Assembly: GCA_020025965.1 (NCBI GenBank)
Contig: JAHHRG010000015.1
Location: 1-36,439, forward strand
Direction: 5' to 3'
Origin: Sutterella sp.
Lineage (GTDB): Bacteria; Pseudomonadota; Gammaproteobacteria; Burkholderiales; Burkholderiaceae_F
Length of the DNA: 36,439 bases
The translations under genes and the position numbers were made by a program. Below, in pieces: positions 7,444 through 15,489 of this stretch; within the stretch, counting starts at the first letter, position 1; every line of letters begins with the position of its first letter. A model generated the notes under the pieces. The model was not told the origin of the DNA, did not search any database, and saw only the letters and a list, made by a program, of their open reading frames with translations.

Positions 7444-8229
7444 CTAGGGCATACCGATGGTGTTGGCGTCCATTAAAACGTCTGCAAAATACACCTCACC
7501 GATGATGACGGCGACGATCGTCAACGCAAGCATCGAGAGAACGCGGGCGTCCAAGGACGTCAGAGTTTTGCCGTCATTACGCATGGTGCGCTCGGAGGTA
7601 CCGAGGCCTTTAAGTTCGGCGGCAACGCCCAAGGTTTCCGAAGACTTCAGAGCACGGAACAATACAGGTGCCATCGTCAAACGGGCGCAGAGCATCGGAC
7701 GAACGGTCAACATGGCGGGACCGACCGGCCAACCGCGGATTTTCAAAGTTTCCCAAACCTGCTTCACGTCCTGCGTAAAGGTCGGGATGAATCGAAGCAT
7801 CACGGCTGTCGGAAGAAAGATGTAAAAAGGCAGACGCATACGTTCGAGCGTAAGGAGCAAATCCTCTACGCGCGTCGTCATCGCGAGCACCACCACGACA
7901 TTCATCATTGAGAGGCCTCGCATGAAGGGAATGGCGAGCGACTTCATGCTGATGCCGCCAATCCCAGGAAAGAATTCACCCAACGCAAGACCGCAGGCCG
8001 CAGCCAGAGCCATCATGACCACCATCAGAGCGTAGAGAACGATCAACAACCCGTAACGCTTCAAAAGCAAAACGTAAACGAGCGAAACAACGAACAAAAT
8101 AATTTGAGAAACGGCCCCCGAACAGGCAACCGTGAGGATGGCCGTTGCCAGCACAAGCGTGAGCTTCGTACGGGCATCCAAATGCTTGAGGATGGAATCC
8201 TCGGCTTTACTCGCGAACAAATCCCGCAT
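7444..8229 (-). CDS. ECF transporter transmembrane coupling protein EcfT
   Basis: 261 residues in the CbiQ/EcfT family. There are membrane segments near residues 25-65, 70-90 and 105-125, and one near the C-terminus (SMLALTIVAVIIGEVYF). Two coupling-helix motifs follow RFIPTFTQDVKQVWETLKIR, with ETLKIRG and later VAAELKGLG in place of the textbook A-R-G triplets that contact the ATPases. The second motif, with Lys for Arg, is a mild deviation. The start overlaps the end of the S-component gene by 23 bp, so translation is probably coupled. It links the fused ATPase to the substrate-binding S subunit. Confidence 0.92.
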   Translation of the reverse strand: MRDLFASKAEDSILKHLDARTKLTLVLATAILTVACSGAVSQIILFVVSLVYVLLLKRYGLLIVLYALMVVMMALAAACGLALGEFFPGIGGISMKSLAIPFMRGLSMMNVVVVLAMTTRVEDLLLTLERMRLPFYIFLPTAVMLRFIPTFTQDVKQVWETLKIRGWPVGPAMLTVRPMLCARLTMAPVLFRALKSSETLGVAAELKGLGTSERTMRNDGKTLTSLDARVLSMLALTIVAVIIGEVYFADVLMDANTIGMP

Positions 8230-8752
8230 GTTTCAGTTCTCCGACTGTTTTCCAACCGAACCAGAGCCCGAAGACCGAGCCCAAATAACCGCACAAGACG
8301 ATGGGCACAATCATGGTCATGAGTGCCGGACTTTCGCGCAAGAATAAATAGGAAACACCCAACGAAATACCTTTCATCGCCAGGTCAAAAACGGCCACAG
8401 CCGCATAAGCCGCCCAAGGAGTATTCGTACCGCCCGTGAGTTTGGCAACAAGTTCCCCCAAGAGCGCACCGGCCAAGGCCGCCGGCAACAGTGTCAGGCT
8501 TCCGCCCATGAGCCCAACGCTCACGATCATCCCGATCACTGTAAATAAGAGAAGAGTCCACTGCTTCTGAACTTTCTTTAAAAGAACGATCATCAGCGTG
8601 GTATAGACAAGATTCTTGAGAACCAGCGAGATAGGATTCATCCCACCGCCCGCCAGAGCGATAAGAAGACTAGAGAGCTTGGCTGCCGCGGCGAAAACGC
8701 CGATCAACACAAGCTCTCTGGCTTCCCAATAATGTCGAACAACTTTTTGCAT
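8207..8752 (-). CDS. ECF transporter S component (MptD/Trep_Strep-like integral membrane protein)
   Basis: 181 residues, almost entirely hydrophobic, with about five to six membrane helices (ELVLIGVFAAAAKLSSLLIA, LVYTTLMIVLL, LLLFTVIGMIVSVGLMGG, LPAALAGALLGELVAKL, MTMIVPIVLCGYLGSVFGLW). The Gly/Ala-rich pattern and length fit ECF S components of the MptD/Trep_Strep type. It is encoded directly before ecfT and the fused ATPase gene, so the three form one importer. S components set substrate specificity. Here all other genes in the run concern heme, so heme or a heme-derived tetrapyrrole is the inferred cargo. No residue pattern known to me proves that, and another vitamin or metal chelate remains possible. 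The spacing from the receptor gene is 115 bp and includes a hairpin. Confidence 0.82.
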   Translation of the reverse strand: MQKVVRHYWEARELVLIGVFAAAAKLSSLLIALAGGGMNPISLVLKNLVYTTLMIVLLKKVQKQWTLLLFTVIGMIVSVGLMGGSLTLLPAALAGALLGELVAKLTGGTNTPWAAYAAVAVFDLAMKGISLGVSYLFLRESPALMTMIVPIVLCGYLGSVFGLWFGWKTVGELKHAGFVRE

Positions 8753-8795
8753 TTTTCGGCTTTAAAGGAAGAAAAAATCTTGCAATAGGTTTGGC

Positions 8796-8837
8796 TCGGA
8801 AAAACCTCCTCCCGTCCCAAAGACGGAAGGAGGTTTT
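8796..8837 (-). terminator. Strong hairpin/terminator between the receptor gene and the ECF genes
   Basis: AAAACCTCCT (8801-8810) pairs with AGGAGGTTTT (8828-8837). An inner 5-bp CCGTC/GACGG arm extends it, and on the minus strand five T residues follow. It lies 31 bp after the receptor stop, inside the heme gene run, so it should cut or attenuate expression of the eight downstream genes. Confidence 0.85.
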
Positions 8838-8867
8838 CCTGCTTAACTAGCAAACAGTCAGATCAAA

Positions 8868-11102
8868 TTAGAACTGAGCGTTGAACTTGACGGCAGCGTA
8901 GCGGCCCGGTTCGTAGATAGCGCCCTGATGCTGATAAAGCTTATCGAAGACGTTGTAGAGACCGAAGTCCATGGAGTACTGCTTCTGAGCACCGAAGTCG
9001 ATACCGCCCTTCAGATTGAAGGTGGTATAGCCTGCGTAACGATAGGAATTATCCGAGTACACTTTGATCGGAGTCATCGGAATACTTTCCTTAACCCCCT
9101 TGTGAACGTCGTCATATTTACTATCGGACTGCGAACGGAGATACGCATCCCAACGAACATTCATGCCGTTATGTTCCCCCGCCCAACGAACGCCGTAAAT
9201 TGCAGTAATCATCGGCGTACCCGTATCGTCAGTAGACAACCCGTCACCGTAATCAAAGTGACGATGCATCATAGTGATGTTGGCGTACGGTTCAAATCCA
9301 GAATCACCCAAATAGGCAGAGGCCATCAGCTCCAACCCGTAAGTTTCTGCACTAGCCACATTGAAGAATTTTTCTTCTTTGCCATTACCAGTTGCCAACT
9401 TAGCGATGTAATCATCTGCATCACTGTAGAACAAGGTAGCATCGATACTTGCCTTACCGTTAGCCCAACGAGCCCCGAATTCAAAATTATTCGAGGTTTC
9501 AGGCTTCAGATCGGGATTGGCCTTCGTACTTCCACCCCCCATATCAGAATCGATATACAACTCCTGAAGAATCGGCGAACGATATCCCTGTGCAAAGTTG
9601 GCGCGTAATGTCAGATTTTCAATACCATTCCAGAGAAGGCCTGCATTAAAGACAGCCTTTCCGTCTGTCGACTCCTTGTGGGGATCTTCGGCTTTGCCAC
9701 TACCGGGCTTACCACCACCCATACCAGGCTTACCGCCACCCATACCGGGCTTGCCGCCGCCCATACCGGGCTTGCCACCCATACCAGGCTTCGGACTTAC
9801 TTTGCTCGTTGATGAGATGTCCATTTCACTTTCAATATACGTGTAACGAACACCATATGTGGCCGTGAAATCATGAGGTAACAAGGTTTCCATACTGGCA
9901 TAGACAGCATTGCTCATCTGATGTCCGTCATATTCATTAGTCTTTCGGACATTCATCGGCATAATAGAAACATCGGGGACTGTTACACTCAACGCATCTA
10001 ACTTGTCATAGTTCAATTCATAACCAGCAATCAAATAATTACTCTCGTTCAATTGCCAATCACTTTGAATCGAGAAACCATATTGTTGAGTCTTATTTAA
10101 TGCAGTAGGCTTAATAGTGGATTCAATAGAATCCTTACTGTAACCACCCCAGTCAACAATGTTCTGGTCATTCTTAGTTATGACTTCGTGAACATAGTTT
10201 GCAAAGTCTTTTTTGCTCTTTTGGTAGAAGACATCAGTGCGAATTCGTTGCAACGTTTCCGTAACATTGCGAGATTCCTGAAACAAAGCCAATTTCGCAC
10301 GATCCCACTTAGGAACGTCGACTTTAAAATCATCAGGATTACTAGCAGCATTACCAGACTGGAAAGCTAGTTTGTAGTAATCCAACGTGCCGCCAATGGT
10401 GTTATTAGCGTCAATGTCATAAGAAACAAAGAGATTGGCCGACTTGGAGTTATAGCTCGTGTGAGCCATCTTACCAGCCGGAGTATCTAATTCATCGCTT
10501 TCTTCAGCAGCGGCAGAAAGGCGATACTTCCAACCTTCGTTCGCACCAAAAAGTGAAGCAGAAGTATTCCAGCCGTCTGCAGACGTGTTATAGCCAGCAG
10601 ACGCGCTACCCTGGAACGGCTTTTCACCGCCCTTCTTCGTGATGATGTTGATAGCACCGCCGATAGCATTGGAACCGTAAAGAACGGAGACCGGACCCTT
10701 GATGACTTCGATACGTTCAACTGCAGATGGATCGATCAACATCGGAGAGCCGGACATAGACTTATGTTCGTCCATGCGTTGACCATCTATCATCACGACC
10801 GTACGGAAAGCGTTTTCACCGCGAATGTTGGCACGCTTCATCCCCTGACCACCGTCGGGGTTAATTTCAATGCCGGCAACGTCCTGAAGCAGTTCGCCGA
10901 TATTGCGAGCCGTGGAATGCTTGATGTCTTCGGCGGTAATCACGGACACAGACATGTTGACATCGGAAAGTTCCTTTTCAACACGGGTAGCGGTTACCTT
11001 GATGTCGTCGGTTTTGACGGATTCGGCAGCCTGAGCAGCACCGATCGTGAGGACGGCGGCCGCAACAGCGCCGACCATCATCTTGGTCTTAAAAGCTTTC
11101 AT
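8868..11102 (-). CDS. TonB-dependent outer-membrane heme/hemoglobin-type receptor
   Basis: 744 residues. There is a signal peptide (KTKMMVGAVAAAVLTIGAAQA, cut near residue 25), a TonB box-like DDIKVTATR and a plug domain (IRGENAFRTVVMIDGQRM, then VERIEVIKGPVSVLYGSNAI). A 22-strand barrel follows, ending YAAVKFNAQF with the terminal Phe. The GYRSPILQELY and NPDLKPETSNNFEFG segments match the FRAP/NPNL landmarks of heme receptors. The His usually found between those motifs is missing and the stretch is Gly/Met-rich instead. An insertion at about residues 436-470, predicted extracellular, is a Lys-Pro-Gly-Met-Gly repeat. Placement 86 bp downstream of hutW, with TonB-ExbBD in the same locus, supports heme uptake. 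No clear Shine-Dalgarno precedes the ATG. Confidence 0.92.
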   Translation of the reverse strand: MKAFKTKMMVGAVAAAVLTIGAAQAAESVKTDDIKVTATRVEKELSDVNMSVSVITAEDIKHSTARNIGELLQDVAGIEINPDGGQGMKRANIRGENAFRTVVMIDGQRMDEHKSMSGSPMLIDPSAVERIEVIKGPVSVLYGSNAIGGAINIITKKGGEKPFQGSASAGYNTSADGWNTSASLFGANEGWKYRLSAAAEESDELDTPAGKMAHTSYNSKSANLFVSYDIDANNTIGGTLDYYKLAFQSGNAASNPDDFKVDVPKWDRAKLALFQESRNVTETLQRIRTDVFYQKSKKDFANYVHEVITKNDQNIVDWGGYSKDSIESTIKPTALNKTQQYGFSIQSDWQLNESNYLIAGYELNYDKLDALSVTVPDVSIMPMNVRKTNEYDGHQMSNAVYASMETLLPHDFTATYGVRYTYIESEMDISSTSKVSPKPGMGGKPGMGGGKPGMGGGKPGMGGGKPGSGKAEDPHKESTDGKAVFNAGLLWNGIENLTLRANFAQGYRSPILQELYIDSDMGGGSTKANPDLKPETSNNFEFGARWANGKASIDATLFYSDADDYIAKLATGNGKEEKFFNVASAETYGLELMASAYLGDSGFEPYANITMMHRHFDYGDGLSTDDTGTPMITAIYGVRWAGEHNGMNVRWDAYLRSQSDSKYDDVHKGVKESIPMTPIKVYSDNSYRYAGYTTFNLKGGIDFGAQKQYSMDFGLYNVFDKLYQHQGAIYEPGRYAAVKFNAQF
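9693..9795 (-). repeat. Gly/Met-rich tandem repeat inside the TonB-dependent receptor
   Basis: In-frame DNA repeats encode about five successive KPGMGG(G) units, the last altered to KPGSG. The period is 18-21 bp. It maps to a long loop of the receptor barrel, just after the strand around YGVRYTYIESEMDIS. Confidence 0.9.
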
Positions 11103-11188
11103 GATTGATATCTATGAAGTAGAAGGGGAAACAAAAAGGGTTGGTTATTTGAAGGGGGCTTCGAGCACCCTTTCTTTAGATATTCGAA

Positions 11189-12787
11189 TTAGATTTTCGG
11201 ATGGCCGGCGGGCATCTTCATCCCGGCAAACATCGCCTTAATATCGGGATGGCCGGCGGGAAGCTTGCCGTCCTTAGGCATACCGTGAACAGGAGGATGA
11301 CCGGCAGGCATCTTCATACCGGCGGGCATTCCCGGATGACCGTGAGGCATTCCCATCATGGGCTTGGGTTCCGCATAACCGGGCAACATCGGTTCGAGCC
11401 AGGAAATAAGGAGCTGAGCCAGAGTCACGTGCCAGAACTGACCGGCCACGGTCTGAAGGTACCATTCACCGCGCTTGGTCAAAAGTCCGGCATCAATCCA
11501 CTGATTCATGATCGGCATGGCCATGCTTTCGACCGGCACGCCGAATTCACGACCAATCTGAGAGAGACTGATCGAACCGGATTCCATCGCAGCGGAAATC
11601 GTGCGAAGAAGTTTCCAGTTAGCCTTCGGAGCCATACAGAACGCAGCGGGCTTTTCACCCTTTTCGATGACGCTGTAGTAGTCATCCAGCTTACGTTCGA
11701 TCATGTAGGAGTGACCGAAGAGACGGCCGCCTGCACCGGAGCCGAAAGCGAGGCAATCGCAGGCGCTCTTACCGTACGTGTTGTATATATTGCGTTCGCG
11801 AACGCCTGAACCCCAATGGTTGTTGGAGAGACGACGCCAGTTGGCGGTCGTCATGAATTCGACGGACTTCGCAAAGAAATCGGCCTTCATAGCCGTATCG
11901 GCAGCGGGCGGGAGTTTGCCCGTAGCAATACGACGAGCCAAAGGCGACTTTTCAAAAACGTTCAACTGATAGCAGTCGACACCGTCAAGGTTCAAAGACG
12001 TGGCTGTCTTCAGGTCGTCTTCCCAGATTTCCATCGTCTGGCCTGGGAAGCCGTAAATCATGTCGCAGATCACGGCAGCGTTGTTATACGAGCAGAGCTT
12101 GTCGAGACGAGCAATGATCGTGTCGCGATCGTCCACACGGTGCATCGACTGACGAATCTGCGTATTGAAGGTCTGAACGCCCAAAGAGAAACGGTTGACG
12201 CCGCCTTCGAGAGCGGCTTCGATCTTCGCGTCGTTGAAGTTGTGAATACGGCCTTCCAACGTAATTTCGGCATCGTTGGCCAAGGGAAGGTACTTCTTCA
12301 CGGCAGCGAGAACCATGCGGAGATCATCAGGTTCGAATGCCGTCGGCGTACCGCCGCCGAAATAGACGGCGTTCACCTTGCCCGTCGCATGAGAAGCGCG
12401 GTGCGACCACATTTCAAGTTCTTTGCAAAGTGCCAGTGCATAGGCATGGGTTGCTTCGACCTTGAAGGGGTTCTGATAGAACATGCAATAGAGACAACGC
12501 GTTTCGCAAAAGGGCACATGGATATAGGCCAGCGTATGACCGTCTTCGCGCGGCGTATCGGCCATGCCGTCCAGCTTGGCGCGGGCGGCTTCCCCTAAGA
12601 GCGGCATTCCGGAAGGACCAGAATGAATGATGGCCTTGGCACCGAAAGCGGCGTGCAGCGGATCTTCGGTCGATGCAAAGAAGGATTCGGGATTGTGTTC
12701 GGCAATCTTTTCCGTCATCTTGCGAGCGCCGGCTTCAAAAGTCTGAACGTCTTGATTCTTGGAATCTTCGCTATTGGAATTCGTCAT
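11189..12787 (-). CDS. hutW: HutW/ChuW-family radical-SAM enzyme for anaerobic heme degradation
   Basis: 532 residues. The radical-SAM iron-sulfur motif CETRCLYC sits within AYIHVPFCETRCLYCMFY (about residue 91 on). It is followed by VYFGGGTPTAF, the glycine-rich SAM-binding loop, and the HemN-like order NRFSLGVQTF, then DMIYGFPGQT. HutW/ChuW enzymes open the heme ring by radical methyl transfer without oxygen, releasing iron and making anaerobilin-type products. That fits an anaerobe lacking HutZ-type oxygenases. After the HemN-like C-terminal domain comes an unusual 57-residue tail (about 476-532) of PAGHP/PAGM repeats with six His and ten Met. It is the first gene of the heme run and has a Fur-box promoter upstream. 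Oxygen-independent coproporphyrinogen oxidase is the family alternative, but the context argues against it. Confidence 0.92.
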   Translation of the reverse strand: MTNSNSEDSKNQDVQTFEAGARKMTEKIAEHNPESFFASTEDPLHAAFGAKAIIHSGPSGMPLLGEAARAKLDGMADTPREDGHTLAYIHVPFCETRCLYCMFYQNPFKVEATHAYALALCKELEMWSHRASHATGKVNAVYFGGGTPTAFEPDDLRMVLAAVKKYLPLANDAEITLEGRIHNFNDAKIEAALEGGVNRFSLGVQTFNTQIRQSMHRVDDRDTIIARLDKLCSYNNAAVICDMIYGFPGQTMEIWEDDLKTATSLNLDGVDCYQLNVFEKSPLARRIATGKLPPAADTAMKADFFAKSVEFMTTANWRRLSNNHWGSGVRERNIYNTYGKSACDCLAFGSGAGGRLFGHSYMIERKLDDYYSVIEKGEKPAAFCMAPKANWKLLRTISAAMESGSISLSQIGREFGVPVESMAMPIMNQWIDAGLLTKRGEWYLQTVAGQFWHVTLAQLLISWLEPMLPGYAEPKPMMGMPHGHPGMPAGMKMPAGHPPVHGMPKDGKLPAGHPDIKAMFAGMKMPAGHPKI

Positions 12788-12887
12788 CTTAAAAGATACT
12801 TGTCATCAAACCGACATCGTGTCAGACAAACCGACTCTGCCTTAACGGGGATCAATGCCGATCGGGAATGATTAAAAAAAACATTAA

Positions 12888-12902
12888 TGAGAATTATTCT
12901 CA
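12888..12902 (-). promoter_or_regulatory. Fur box upstream of the heme locus
   Basis: TGAGAATTATTCTCA is a perfect 7-1-7 palindrome, matching the core of proteobacterial Fur operators. It lies about 100 bp before hutW and just downstream of a -10 element, covering the likely transcription start. This is the expected place for iron-dependent repression. Confidence 0.85.
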
Positions 12903-12912
12903 GTGCCGCGAG

Positions 12913-12942
12913 AGTATATCTGTATAATGTTCGGATTGTCAA
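12913..12942 (-). promoter_or_regulatory. Sigma-70 promoter of the hutW-led heme locus
   Basis: Minus-strand -35 TTGACA (12942-12937) and -10 TATACT (12918-12913) are separated by 18 bp. The -35 is a perfect consensus. The start site would fall near 12905, inside the adjacent Fur box. Confidence 0.8.
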
Positions 12943-13355
12943 ACTTTGGCGGCGAATTTTGTTGTTTTTCTAGCAAAGACAAAAAAAAACGATTGAACAA
13001 TATTCAGCGATAGTTTTTCCGTTTTCTGCAAAAATCTAGAGTTACTTTCTGGAATTCGATTTCTGATTTTTTAGAATTCGACATGACAAAAAGTCATTTC
13101 TTTTAGTTTTTTAAAGAAGCAGTTCGGAATGCGTTTTCCGAGCGAAGCGAACATCCGCATAGGATTTCTTTTGAAATACTTCTTAAAACATTTCTCGTCT
13201 TAAAAGCGCCTGTTGTGAGAGGTCCTTCAGTAGAAACCCAAAACGCATCTCAAAAAAACGATTACGAATCAGAGTGACAACCTTAAAACGGCAGAATGCT
13301 CCCATCCGACTCACTTTGCCGCTCTCAGGCCAACCTTATTAAATCTTTTGGAAAA
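12943..13355. other. AT-rich gene-free stretch between the heme promoter and the ABC exporter
   Basis: About 410 bp with no convincing reading frame. I see a small hairpin ATGAC-N5-GTCAT followed by T-rich sequence near 13083-13105, and GAATTCGA twice near 13052-13080. Several poly-A and poly-T runs also occur. An RNA gene or long leader is possible, but I cannot support one. Confidence 0.4.
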
Positions 13356-14294
13356 ATGACTCAGCACGTTTCTCCTACTCCCGATGAAGTGCCGGCCATT
13401 CTGGTCGACAACCTCTCGAAAACCTACACGCGCGGCCAGCAAAAGTTCACTGCTCTAAACGGCGTGACGCTTGACGTGAAGCAGGGAGAATTTTTCGGTC
13501 TTCTTGGTCCTAACGGCGCCGGCAAGTCCACGCTTATCTCCTCGCTCGCAGGTCTTATTCCGACGGACGGCGGCACGATTAAATTTTTAGGAAAGACGCC
13601 AGACGAAGATCGACGCTTCTGCAAAATGGCCATCGGCATCGTTCCGCAGGAAATCACTTTCGATCCGTTTTTCTCCGTCTGGGAAACGCTTCGCCTCCAA
13701 AGCGGCTTCTACGGTCTTCGGAATAACGACGAATGGCTCAACTACCTTTTGGAAAAGACGGGGCTTACCGAAAAGAAAAACGAAAAGGTTTCTCGACTCT
13801 CCGGCGGTATGAAGCGCCGCGTGCTGATTGCACAAGCCCTCGTTCATCGTCCGCCCATCATCGTTCTTGACGAACCGACAGCGGGGGTTGACGTCGATCT
13901 TCGTCGCAAACTCTGGGAATTCATGACTGAATTGCACCGAGACGGTCACACGATTATTCTGACAACGCACTATCTTGAAGAAGCGCAAGCCCTTTGCAGC
14001 CGAATCGCACTTTTGAATCACGGCCGCGTCGTCACTTTGGACGACATGCATTCGCTTCTGTCGCGATTCTCGCAGGATCGACTCAAATTCCGCCTGGTCT
14101 CGGGCGATTTGGCCGCCTGCGGCATTGCCGGTCTCACGCCGCTTGACGACGGCTATTGGTCTTTGAGCTATCAGAACGTAGACGAATTACGTCTTGCTCT
14201 CGACAAGATGGCTGCCAAGCAGGTCGTCATCAATTCGCTCGAAACGGGCCAGGCCAACCTCGAAGAAGTCTTCCTGCAGCTCACCAACGATTAA
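13356..14294 (+). CDS. ABC-2 type exporter ATPase (YadG-like)
   Basis: 312 residues from the chosen ATG. Walker A GPNGAGKST, Q-loop VPQEITFDPFF, signature RLSGGMKRRV, Walker B IIVLDEPTAGVD and H-loop LTTHYLEEA are all present. The C-terminal tail after about residue 230 resembles the regulatory tails of DrrA/YadG-type ATPases. The pair with the following membrane gene fits YadG/YadH, a widespread exporter of unknown substrate. The start at 13356 is preferred because the family N-terminus aligns there; an ATG at 13296 in frame adds 20 unusual residues. It ends 23 bp before the permease gene. Confidence 0.88.
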   Translation: MTQHVSPTPDEVPAILVDNLSKTYTRGQQKFTALNGVTLDVKQGEFFGLLGPNGAGKSTLISSLAGLIPTDGGTIKFLGKTPDEDRRFCKMAIGIVPQEITFDPFFSVWETLRLQSGFYGLRNNDEWLNYLLEKTGLTEKKNEKVSRLSGGMKRRVLIAQALVHRPPIIVLDEPTAGVDVDLRRKLWEFMTELHRDGHTIILTTHYLEEAQALCSRIALLNHGRVVTLDDMHSLLSRFSQDRLKFRLVSGDLAACGIAGLTPLDDGYWSLSYQNVDELRLALDKMAAKQVVINSLETGQANLEEVFLQLTND

Positions 14295-14317
14295 TTTTCT
14301 TTGTTGTTCTCAACAAA

Positions 14318-15124
14318 ATGACCAGACCTCAACCTTTGGCTTTCAATGCCACGGCGTCTTTCCTGACGCTTCTTGATAAAGAAATTCTGCGATTCAAAAA
14401 AATCGCCCTTCAGACAATCGTCGCCCCGATTCTGACGACGATGCTCTACCTTGTCGTCTTCGGTGAAACGTTGAACGGCAAGATGGCAACTTTCGAAGGT
14501 ATTTCCTATATTCAGTTTCTGATTCCGGGCCTCGCGATGATGACCCTGCTTCAGAACAGTTTCTCCAACAGCGCCTCTTCGCTTTTGCAGTCGAAGATTA
14601 TGGGAAGTCTCGTCTTTATCGAACTTCCGCCGATTTCGGGGCTCCAGTTGGCGATGGCTTTTATTTCCGCCTCTGTTGTTCGCGGTTTGATTGTAGGCGC
14701 GGGCGTCCTTCTAGTAACGTCCCTTTGGGGCGTGCCGCCCTTTCATCAGCCTCTGTGGATTCTGATGTTTGCCATTCTGGGGGCGCTCATCATGGCGAGC
14801 CTCGGAATCGTTTGCGGTCTCTGGGCTGATAAATACGATCAGATGGGCGCTTTCCAGACCTTCATCATCATGCCGCTCACATTCCTTTCGGGCGTCTTTT
14901 ATTCCGTCAACAGTCTGCCGGAATTCTGGGCAAAGCTCTCTTACTTCAATCCGTTCTTCTACCTGATTGACGGCTTCCGTTACGGTTTTTTCAGCGAAAG
15001 CGATTTCTCGCCTTGGATGTCGCTTTCGATCGTCGCCGTTGCGGCCGTTCTCTCGGTGAGTTGGTCCACCTGGTACGTGATTTCCCGCCGCAATATGAAG
15101 TCCGGCGGCTTTGCTCTTCGTTAA
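14318..15124 (+). CDS. ABC-2 type transporter permease (YadH-like)
   Basis: 268 residues. A short cytoplasmic N-terminus (FLTLLDKEILRFKKIALQT) precedes about six membrane helices (PILTTMLYLVVFG, IQFLIPGLAMMTLL, LIVGAGVLLVTSLW, ILMFAILGALIMASLGIVCG, TFIIMPLTFLSGVFYSV, MSLSIVAVAAVLSV). The PLTFLSGVFYSVNSLPEF segment is the ABC-2 signature region. It is encoded 23 bp after its ATPase and the unit is closed by a terminator. Substrate is unknown. The start was chosen because MTRPQPLAFN begins the conserved region; the open frame extends upstream inside the ATPase gene. Confidence 0.9.
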   Translation: MTRPQPLAFNATASFLTLLDKEILRFKKIALQTIVAPILTTMLYLVVFGETLNGKMATFEGISYIQFLIPGLAMMTLLQNSFSNSASSLLQSKIMGSLVFIELPPISGLQLAMAFISASVVRGLIVGAGVLLVTSLWGVPPFHQPLWILMFAILGALIMASLGIVCGLWADKYDQMGAFQTFIIMPLTFLSGVFYSVNSLPEFWAKLSYFNPFFYLIDGFRYGFFSESDFSPWMSLSIVAVAAVLSVSWSTWYVISRRNMKSGGFALR

Positions 15125-15151
15125 AAAGTCGGTATCTTTTAGGATATTAAG

Positions 15152-15187
15152 AAAAAACGCTCGGGATTTTACCCCCGAGCGTTTTTT
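15152..15187 (+). terminator. Rho-independent terminator after the ABC exporter genes
   Basis: AAAAAACGCTCGGG (15152-15165) pairs perfectly with CCCGAGCGTTTTTT (15174-15187). It can work in both directions. Confidence 0.92.
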
Positions 15188-15374
15188 GGCTATCGACAAA
15201 GAACGGACTACCGTCTCGAACGTTTCCCTCTCCGTCCCAAACTTCCTCCGTCCTACTCTCACAAGCCGATTCGGTTAGACCGCCGCACAGTCGTTTTCAA
15301 AAATCCCCTTCAAAAGCGTTTTCTTTACTCGCCGACCGCACGGTGTTCTGACCGTAAAGACGTCCTATCGCAAA

Positions 15375-15420
15375 TGAGAATCGTTCTAATTGTCAAAAAA
15401 TTTCGTTTATAATTTATAAT
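15375..15420 (+). promoter_or_regulatory. Promoter with Fur-like operator upstream of the DtxR-family regulator
   Basis: TGAGAATCGTTCTAA (15375-15389) is a near-palindrome close to the Fur box before hutW. It abuts a -35-like TTGTCA (15390-15395). Two overlapping -10 candidates follow, TATAAT at 15408 and 15415; the second leaves a 19-bp spacer. The preceding 15188-15374 holds nothing I recognise. Confidence 0.6.
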
Positions 15421-15489
15421 AGTTTTAGTTTTTTTCATTTTGTTGTCAGCATTTTCCTCGCCGACACCTTCCCGACGCACTCGAAATCA

